Assembly: GCA_963920525.1 (NCBI GenBank)
Contig: OY986437.1
Coordinates: 28,935,063-28,999,062 of the forward strand
DNA length: 64,000 nucleotides
Source of the DNA: Dichetophora obliterata
Lineage: Eukaryota > Arthropoda > Insecta > Diptera > Sciomyzidae
Reading direction: 5' to 3'
Shown: positions 56,662 through 64,000 of the stretch, piece by piece
How positions within the stretch are numbered: position 1 is the first letter of the stretch
Layout of the letters: each line of letters begins with the position of its first letter
The notes under the pieces: model-generated
What the model saw: the letters and a program-made list of their open reading frames with translations, nothing else
Databases searched by the model: none
Told to the model about the DNA's origin: nothing
Made by a program: the position numbers and the translations under genes

Positions 56662-59241
56662 CAGAGCAGACCGAAACAGCACGAAAAAAAGTCATTTTCA
56701 GCACAGCAAATAAGCACTAAAAAATGACGAAATAGCACAATAATAAGCACTAAAAACTCTTTAATGAAAACAAATATTTTTAAACAAAAAAAAAAGTTTA
56801 TAGTCATATTCCTTTTTTAATATAAAAAACAGAGAATGTACACTCTCAAACATAAATTCAATTCAAGTCAGGTATATTTTAATGTAAACACTAAAAGAAA
56901 ATATATCAAAAAATAAGTTCAGTATACTGCCGTCCTAAGAAAGAAAGTCCCAAACGCCACAATTCCAAAATTGGTATAAGGGCAGATTCGGAGAGTGAAT
57001 GAGTTTCTGTTTTTGTGTTAAGTTAAGAATTTCCAGTTTCAATTGCAAATGACTGAAAAACGTTAAGTTAAATGGTCACATCTACCATTTCTAGTGTAAA
57101 AAGCAGTAAAAGCTGAATATCTCAAAACTACTAAAATGGAAATATGACTTTCTTTCTTAGGACGACAGTATAGTCATTGGGGTACATATAAATATTAGTG
57201 TATATTATTAGGTGCTGCTTTAAACTGCTGCTTAAAAAAATAAATGAACGGCGCTTTTGATTTAGCAAGTGCGTAAATTTTGAAAATGATCGCTCAAAAT
57301 CCGACGATGCTACCGGACAGTATTTAAGAAGAGCAAGTTCTTTCGGTGAAAAGAAATCAAGAAACTTATTTCCTGAATCAATACCTTTATGAATAACTTT
57401 GTTTATATCTAAAATTATAGGATATCTTTTGTTACTCTAAAGTATATTTTTATTTTAGGAAAAACTCTTCGCGACCAAGGAGGCCAAAGTCTTGCGTGTT
57501 TTCTTTACAATGCCAATACTTTCATTAAACCCAAGTACTTGGGTTTCAAGTTTTCAATTGAACGAACGATGGTGGAAAACTGGCATTTAATGAATGCGAG
57601 CTCAGATTTTAAACTGTTGAATTGAAACAGTTCTTTGGCCACTCAGATTGCATCAGAATCTTCGTCACTGAATTTTTCCGTTACAGTTTTAACTTCATCA
57701 AAATTATAGCAAAAATAAATGGCTGCTTTTAGCCACGTACCCCATCGCGTTTTCATAGGATTTGGTGGCAATTGAGTATTTGGGAAAGTAAGTTTGAATG
57801 CATTACGACATGATAATGCTTAAAATTACTAAACAAATTACAAGTAAGCAGTAAAAAAGCAATAGTCGGTCTAGCTCTTTCACTTCATGTGTAGGGAATA
57901 AAAATATAAAGTGGTTCTTAATTTTATTTAAACTGATTTAACATTTAATATATATCTATTGACAGTTGGGAACTGAATGCGTATAAGCTCGGCAATTCGA
58001 TGCAGACCATGTGCAAAACATGTTAAATGAATCATCTTCGGATATAAAACTTGCAACGCACTGGCAGCGCTTAGCATATAGGCTGCTGCATCCGTAACAA
58101 GCACCAACACTTTTCCATATTCAATGCCTAAATATATGCATTTGAAATAAACAAATTAACTTAAACACAAATGTACCATTTGGCCACGCAAGCTCAACGA
58201 GTCATTGAAAAAGGCACCTATATTGCTAGCGTTCACCCAAATTGCTGCTTCAACTGTTGCCACATTAAACAGATTCGATGTTTTACGTTCGAAAGAATTT
58301 TCGTCGCCATCTTATATGGCGAAAACAAAATTGACTACCAGGCGCTGTTCCACATCCATCGTTTCGTCAATCGACGAGAAATCATCGCGATCATCTTCTT
58401 TTTGCACTTTGTACAAAGTGCGTAAATATCTATTCCGAAGTACTGTTTCACTTGGTACAGAACTATTTGTACAGCGCTCTAAAAACATTTTTACACTTGA
58501 GTGGGTCACCTTACAAGAAATTAATTGTAAAGCTAGAAGTATATTTTTTGGTCTTTACTCACTTCTTTTAAAGAAATATTTGCTTCCAAAAATGCAGCAC
58601 AAAGATCCATAGGAAACATAGAAATCGACTTTTCCTGATACTGGGAAAGTAGTATTTGCTTTGAGTACTTGCCTCACGTTCCGACGCCACGGTCTTATGT
58701 TTTTGGGAATTCAAGTGTTGCTTGACATTATTAAGCCTTTTTGTCGACACTTGCGTATTGCAAAACACACAAAACAGAACAGAGTCATTGCTGCTAAAAA
58801 TGCCCGGATGCCCGGATTTATACGGGTGATAAATTCTTTATTTGGTTCTTTCACATTCGGCATACTTTTTCATTTTAGAGTAGTCTATTCAATTTCCAAT
58901 TTGCAAAAATTTTGTATCTAAATGCTGCTGGCGACTGCTTTGTAGCAAAATTATTTTTTATAAGTTGTCAAATAAATAACGGCATCTAATACTTAAGCGA
59001 TAATAAGGAGGTGTTCAAAATATTGTGCATTTGATGTTTGGATAAGTTTTATTTTGTACATTAAAAGGAGGCATAAGAGATGCCTGTTTGCAAGATTCAA
59101 TAAAAAATATATTTGACTGGTAAAGTAAAGCAAAAATGTTGAAAATAAGTACTTATAAGCAAAATAAGCCGAAATAAGCACAAACACCCTGAATAAGCAA
59201 AATGCTGGGAAAACAAGCAAGAAGCATTTAAACTCGCTCTG
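56662..59241 (-). mobile_element. hAT element, 2.58 kb, decayed
   Basis: Ends CAGAGCAGACC and, in inverse, CAGAGCGAGTTT, with an exact 8-bp duplication GTCATAAC (56654-56661 and 59242-59249). Encodes a broken hAT transposase on the minus strand. Confidence 0.9.
57930..58800 (-). pseudogene. hAT transposase, broken
   Basis: From the N terminus: a BED-type zinc finger (VLFCVFCNTQVS then HLNSQKHKT, about 58785-58690), SVPSETVLRNRYL (about 58470), the block DETMDVEQRLVVNFVF (about 58370), FNVATVEAA, then [17 protein letters not shown] and [20 protein letters not shown] (58105-57985). The last is the hAT core segment with a catalytic Asp and the C-H motif. Stops (for example near 58312) and frameshifts separate the pieces. 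A possible intron lies at about 58565-58510 (GTGAGT to TTGTAAG). The C-terminal third is not recognisable. Antisense frames of 84 and 135 codons here are shadows. Confidence 0.8.
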
Positions 59242-59999
59242 GTCATAACAGCGCCTTTTGTGGCTGCTATAAATCGTGATGTTGACAAATCGTGGAAAAA
59301 TGTTTTGTTATGAAATTGTGAAAGTTAACTTTTGTCTTTTCAGTTTTTGTTTCAATATAACGCAGTTTCTTTCATTTCTCTTCACTGTTTGTGAAAAATT
59401 AGGTACTTATAAAACTGCCACAATTTTGCTCAAAAACAAAAGTTTTCATTCACGACTTCTTGAGAATTAGTCCCGATTCATTGATAGCTTATCTTATTTT
59501 ATTTGTACTTACAGTGGGTTCTATCCTGTTTAAGTTATTTCGAGAGTTTATAAATACTGATTTATTAAAACTTAATAAATAATTTTTGCTTTTTGCCAAC
59601 AAGCGCACCGAAATGTCAAAAATAAAATAGATCTATTCGTTTTTTGTGGTTTTAGTATCCGCAGTAAAAGCGTGAAAATTGTATTGAGGCTACAATAGCC
59701 GTATAAAAGTTACTCAAGACGCAATAATTAAAAATTAGTTGCAGTAGCTACAAAACTGAATGTATCACAACTGTAACCACAGCTTTTAGTTGCGAAAGAC
59801 GCCGAAAAAAATTGTCGTTTTTATTTTGTGCTTCTTGGAGATTCAATTAGGGTTATGAGATCTCTCATAAAGTTCTTGTAATAAACTTTCAGCCAAAGCA
59901 ACTTCTTTTCATATATAATCACTCTAGTATGGCTATTACAGCCTCAACTTTTTCATGGCAGCCGTATACGAAATTCAATAATTCCCTGAGTGTAATATA

Positions 60000-60170
60000 G
60001 CAATGTGCCTTGTGTGACAAGAAAGCCTGCTGTAACTTTTACCTTGCATATTTTCCATCCATGGTTAGCAAGAAAAGGGGTCAAAAACATGCCCAACTTT
60101 ATTTCATTGGTAACATCTCGAGAGAACTGCAGGAGAGAAAAAATATTCTTATATTAAGCAAATTATTTGC
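60000..60170 (+). repeat. Terminal block of unit 3 with empty LTR site
   Basis: AATGTGCCTTGTGTGACAAG to the AGAGAAAAAATATTCTTAT word aligns with 44118-44184 joined to 45490-45575. Because it lacks the LTR-like element, it records the pre-insertion sequence CCATGGTTAGCAAG. Confidence 0.85.
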
Positions 60171-60836
60171 TTGGCTTAAGAAAGTGCAAAATTAAGCCTT
60201 ACTTGCTCAAATTAGGCATTAAAAACAAAAATTTAGAAGACATGTTTATAAGGCATGACCGGATAGCATGTAAAATTATACAAATATTTTTAATCTTAAA
60301 TCTTTCAACATTTAGTCTTCTGAACGTCTAAAGATATGTTATTCATTTTGCAAATTAGAAGAATTTAAATGTGATACTTAAATCAAACCGCCATTTTTTC
60401 AAGTGATTTTCATTATATATTTAGTCATCAAGCAATGTCAAGTTTAATTAAAATTTAATTTTAACATTAAGGCAAATTATGAACGTATGGAAATTTTTAA
60501 TTTTAACAATGTATAACTTTTTTTTCTAAACATTTTTTATTTATCACGAGATATCAAAAATCTTTTAAAATAATATATTTTTAATATTACACCGTGTTAC
60601 ACACATTCCGTCCTATGAACCAAATTTACGGATTCGAAAAGGGGATAAAAAATAAAAATACACGTGTATCGGCGATTTTCATGTACACGTCAGAATTTTT
60701 TTTTTTTAAGTTTGAAGTATATATTTTTTTTTAATGGTTATCGTTTTTTTAAGGTTACAGTTCGTTAAAAAACAATTTTTTTATTACTTTTGTTTTATAA
60801 AAATAAAGAATTGTTACATTAAAAATTTTAATGTTT

Positions 60837-62554
60837 TTAAAGAAATTTAGGCCTTTTATTTTTGCGGTTGTAAGCATTTGATTCAGTATCGCGACAAATA
60901 GACCAACAGTATTCGTCAAGCATATGCGTAATGTCTTTTCCTTTAAAGTGCTTTTCAATAGCCGCAATGTCCTGATGGAACCTTTCGCCATGCTCATCGC
61001 TACAAGCTCCTAAATCATCAGGGAAAAAATCTAAATGATTGTGAAGAAAATGGATCTTTAGCGACATTAATGCACGTTGTTCGATAGCATTTAATTTTGA
61101 TGAAAATTCAGAACTTGCAATTATTTGTTTTATCTGCGGACCATTGAAACTTAAATCAAAAAAATCATTAAAAACATACTGAATAACTTCTTAAAAAAAA
61201 TACCTGCATGAATCTTTGCGCCGCTCAATTTCGGGAAAATGTTGCGCAAAGTTGCAATGGCCTCGCCATCACGATCCAGTTTTTTAACAAAATTTGATAC
61301 GAGACCGAGCTTAATGTGTTATGGAGGCAAAATGATTTGAGACGGCTGCACCAATGGTAGAATCTCTATACTTTCTACGCCTACTTTGTAGCATGTTCGC
61401 GGCTTCCACTTAAATTCAGTGTAATGCTCATCTCTTTTTCGACCTTCCCATGTACACAAAAAGCACTGGTGGGTTGGAAATCCACGCTTAACACCCATGA
61501 GTAAACCGACCACTTTCAGATCGCAGCATATTTTCCAATTATGCTCTTTGTACTTTATCAACTGTAATATTAATTCCATGCCATCGTATGTTTCCTTGAG
61601 GTTTTTGGCATATGCGATCGGGACAGATGGATGTGTGTTGCCGATATGAAGCAGCACGACTTTAAGGCTGTTGACCGATGCATCGATGAAAAGTCGCCAC
61701 TCCTCTGAAATATGTGGGTAACCGATTTTTGCAAACAGCGAATCAATGTCACAACAATAAGCCAAGTTTTTTTCCCGATCTTCGTGCAATCTAAAAAATT
61801 GGTCATATGGAATAGTGCTACCTCGATCACGAGCGGCAGTTATTTTAAAATCAGCCGCCACTATATTCCACTGCTTAAAGCGTGATGCAAAGAGTTCTGC
61901 TGTTCTCCTCGACAAATTTCCGTGTCGTACGAGGTCATTGAAGTCGGCTTGCGTTATAAAATGCGGCATTGCAGTCCCAATTTCACTGGGTGTTGCCACA
62001 AATTCCGATACTTGTGGACTTTCGCATCCCGCATTCGATGGAAGAAAAGTTGATAGCAGTTTTGGTACAACTGTTGATTCTGCATCGCTTATTTCGGGAA
62101 CATTATCAAAAATCTCCACTGAAGCCGCTACACGGTCTTCTGGTGAGTATAGAACTGCTGGAATTACCGATTCTACATTAGCGTAGCGAATTTTGTTACG
62201 GTGTATGTATTGGTACCTTTTTGTTTGAGCACAAGTTACACAAAAGTAGCACAATTCATTGCAGTGCTCAGTGCGTGGTAGCCAAATTGTTAGTACAGCG
62301 TACTATATTGTTGACCTTCCATCAGTAAACTTGCACAAATTTCTGTAGCAATAGTCGCACACGACTTCCGGAGTATACCACAAGTAAGGAACATAAGCAG
62401 TCTTAAATATTTTCTGAAACGAATTCACCACTGTTTTAGTAATATTTTTGAAATTTTTACTTGGTGCGAATAAGCCACAAACGTAACAAAAGTTATTTCG
62501 CGTCGGACACTGCATTTTTTCAGATGAAATATATAGAAATACGTTTTCGCACAA
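60837..62554 (-). pseudogene. Uncharacterised arthropod transposase-like protein, nearly complete
   Basis: Read from 62554: a cysteine-rich N terminus (FCYVCG, VCDYCYRNL), one in-frame TAG (about 62305), then 311 open codons from 62254: CYFCVTC, NLSRRTAELFASRFK, LFIDAS (D191 of that frame), WKICCDLKVV (D245), and a C-x2-C / D-x-H knuckle (QCFLCTWEGRKRDEHY). A second stop (TAA, 61319-61321) replaces Leu in ILPPLHIKLGL. A 50-60 bp disruption interrupts GIFNGPQI near 61195. The end is MSLKIHFLHNHLDFFP, SDEHGERFHQDI (putative catalytic Glu) and YCWSICRD. The order D, D, C-C, E suggests an RNase H-like DDE transposase (inference). No named family is recognised. Confidence 0.8.
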
Positions 62555-62600
62555 CAGAACTTAAAACAATATTGCAATTCCTTATTTCATCTGTCAGAAG

Positions 62601-62738
62601 GGGCCCTCAAACGATACTACATGTCCATCCGACCTGTCAAGTCATCACACATGTAGTATCGTTCGTTTGCAAGAAATCAAGGCGGATGAACATGTCCGAT
62701 GGAAGTTGGATGGACATGTAGTATCGTTTGAGGGCTCC
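62601..62738. repeat. Hairpin inside element B upstream region
   Basis: GGGCCCTCAAACGATACTAC at the left is matched in inverse at the right over about 35 bp (ATGTCCATCC included). The ACATGTAGTATCGTTCG word occurs again in the loop. It lies just upstream of the transposase-like start at 62554. It may be a small MITE or part of the element's own promoter or binding region. Confidence 0.7.
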
Positions 62739-64000
62739 TAGACCAGTTGTAAGTGTTGTAAAAGTAAAAACTGTTTAGTGTTAGAAGGTTACTATTGATT
62801 AACTACAACTATATCGAGTAGGATGGGTCAAAAAACATTTTTTTTTACCTAACGCTTTAGTAGTTTAAAAATTTGGAGTCCCTTCCAGTTATGCTAAGAA
62901 AAGTGAAAAAAAAAATTTTTTCAAAAATAATAAAAATTGGGGAAAATCTGAGAATTGATAAAAATTTTTTTTACAAAATTTGACGTGCTACAGACATTTT
63001 CAGGAGCCGGCCTGCAAAAAATCAGCTCGATTAGATCACTGAAAAAGGGTTAAAAATCGGTCAAAAGGCTTCCACACAGGCCACTACGAGCTTTTTACTT
63101 CAAACTTAAAAAAAAAAAATTCTGACGTGTACATGAAAATCGACGATACACGTGTATTTTTATTTTTTCCCCTCTTTCCGAATATGTGCATTTAGTTCAT
63201 AGGACAGAAAAAAATTCATTTTTTGTAACACCGTGTTATTTTATAAAATTAATGAAAAACATAATTAAGTAAAACATTTCTAAAATACAACAAGTTTTTG
63301 TTCAATTTAAAAACATATTGTAGCTTGCTATTAACTATTTTCATATACAAGATACAAAATAACCTTATATATCAAGCAAAAATTTAAAATTTTCAGACAA
63401 TTAACTACTTCGATCAAGCAAACTCTTCTCTTTATAAGACAGGGAAAAAACAAAGTATTATTATATTTAAAAATTAGTTTATTTAAATGAATCTCTCAAA
63501 TCGATCAAATTATCATCGTTTTCAGCAAATTATTTGCTTAAATCAAGCATACAAGTCTCTTAATAATAAAATTAAGTTTCCAATATCAAGCACAACATTT
63601 TAGTATTAAGAAAATTTTTAACTTGAATAAAGCCAATTGTTCTCAACTCAAGGCAAAAAAATTTCTCAAACGAAGCAAATTATTCTATTTTTCAATAAAT
63701 ATTGTTTACTAAAATCAAGCCAATTGTTCTTAATTCAAGGAAAATATATTTCTCAGATCAATCAAATTATTCTAGTTTTCAGCAAATTGTTTTACTTGAA
63801 TCAAGCACATTGTTCTCACTTCAAGCAAATGTCAGACTTAAACATAGAAAAAATTTTCTAGAATTTTAAGCAAATGTTTCTTGAATTAAACATTTTTTTT
63901 CTTAATATTATGTGTTTTAAATGTGTTCAGTTTCATCAAAATTATGCTTGAATTGATAAATTTACTCTTTAGTGTAACTGAAAACCTATTTGCGTGATTC

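Larger units (their letters stand above)
56438..59993. mobile_element. ACACTCA-ended element, host of a nested hAT
   Basis: The ends ACACTCACGGAACT and, in inverse, ACACTCAGGGAATT. Unit 2 lacks the whole block between AATATTCAG and the AGCAATGTGCCTTGTG word (44110 versus 60000). Without the nested hAT (2580 bp plus its duplication) it is about 970 bp and has no coding region. The superfamily and target duplication are unclear. Confidence 0.65.
46143..60170 (-). repeat. Tandem GST unit 3
   Basis: Same order as unit 2: 3-prime flank (46150-46930), GST pseudogene, 5-prime flank, TTAA element, composite repeat, R4, and the terminal block at 59992-60150. Its greater length comes from four unit-specific insertions (LINE 2, a CACAGTG-ended element, and a 3.55-kb element with a hAT nested in it). 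Confidence 0.85.
60590..63235 (-). mobile_element. Element B of the uncharacterised DDE-like family, 2.65 kb
   Basis: The ends CACCGTGTTACA and CACGGTGTTACA (inverse) extend into inverted repeats of about 130 bp, including GTCCTATGAAC, AAAATACACGTGTATCG and TTTTCATGTACACGTCAGAA. The target duplication is TTA (60587-60589 and 63236-63238). Units 2 (36615-36640) and others keep the uninterrupted AATATTATTTTATAAAATTA. CAC-starting ends with a 3-bp duplication recall CACTA/EnSpm-type elements, but the assignment is tentative. Confidence 0.88.
60171..64000 (-). repeat. Tandem GST unit 4 (3-prime flank only)
   Basis: GGCTTAAGAAAGTGCAAAATTA through to the last bases (AACTGAAAACCTATTTGCGT) aligns with 36235-37310 of unit 2 and 46150-46915 of unit 3, interrupted by one transposon at 60590-63235. 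In units 2 and 3 the GST stop codon lies about 70-90 bp further on, so a fourth copy should begin just past the right edge. Positions 63236-64000 carry no gene themselves; the TTGAATCAAGCAAA repeat dominates. Confidence 0.85.

Noticed and set aside
58171..58612. Plus-strand frames of 84 and 135 codons
   Set aside because: Antisense shadows of the broken hAT transposase.
61140..61205. Intron in the transposase-like gene (donor GTATTTTTT, acceptor TTTAAG)
   Set aside because: Splicing there does not restore the GIFNGPQI frame; an internal disruption joins the codons better, so I treat it as a lesion.
61815..62186. Plus-strand frames of 123 and 70 codons
   Set aside because: Antisense shadows of the transposase-like gene, which has the conserved blocks on the minus strand.

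Overview
The window looks like AT-rich, repeat-dense euchromatin from a higher dipteran, most plausibly a tephritid-like fruit fly; this is inferred and no species can be fixed. The reasons are an intact two-exon glutathione S-transferase of the insect Epsilon class (GstE11/E12 type), insect mariner, Minos-like Tc1, hAT, piggyBac-like and P-like elements, two APE-type LINEs, and fly-style splice sites. There are no rRNA genes, CRISPR arrays or functional tRNA genes. The only gene that looks able to make a host protein is the GST at 30.6-31.4 kb (minus strand).

Layout, left half (1-30.5 kb). A mariner copy killed by one nonsense codon (683-1968). Two foldback repeats (2.2-3.7 kb). A decayed Minos-like Tc1 element with long inverted ends and a likely intron (4819-6485). 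A candidate untranslated exon (about 8.44-8.94 kb). A broken LINE (9.1-14.0 kb) split by a 1.85-kb hAT element with a clean 8-bp target duplication. A palindrome of about 350 bp (14.0-14.35 kb), a 125-bp tandem array, and a second mariner (20213-21499) about 99% identical to the first with an intact 345-aa transposase. Next come a decayed element carrying a fragment of an uncharacterised arthropod transposase-like protein (21.7-23.2 kb), an 11-copy 109-bp minisatellite (23.6-24.8 kb) and a run of small inverted-repeat elements (25.6-30 kb).

Right half (30.6-64 kb). This is a tandemly duplicated GST locus. Unit 1 has the intact gene. Unit 2 (about 36.24-46.14 kb) and unit 3 (about 46.14-60.17 kb) have GST pseudogenes inactivated by different lesions. 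Unit 4 (60.17 kb to the edge) shows only the 3-prime flank, and the alignment predicts another GST copy starting within about 100 bp past the window. Because the units are paralogous, each serves as an empty site for insertions in the others. This dates or delimits a TTAA element with long inverted ends, an LTR-like element with a nested P-like MITE, a SINE, a second LINE, a hAT nested inside another element, and a 2.65-kb element with 130-bp inverted ends and a TTA target duplication. The last one encodes a nearly complete copy of the same uncharacterised DDE-like protein seen at 22 kb, and it is the best candidate here for a poorly described system.

How the parts work together: the GST would conjugate glutathione to electrophiles (detoxification). 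Almost everything else is selfish DNA, much of it palindromic, so the locus could also be a source of hairpin-derived small RNAs (inference). All calls come from reading the sequence; no database search was run.
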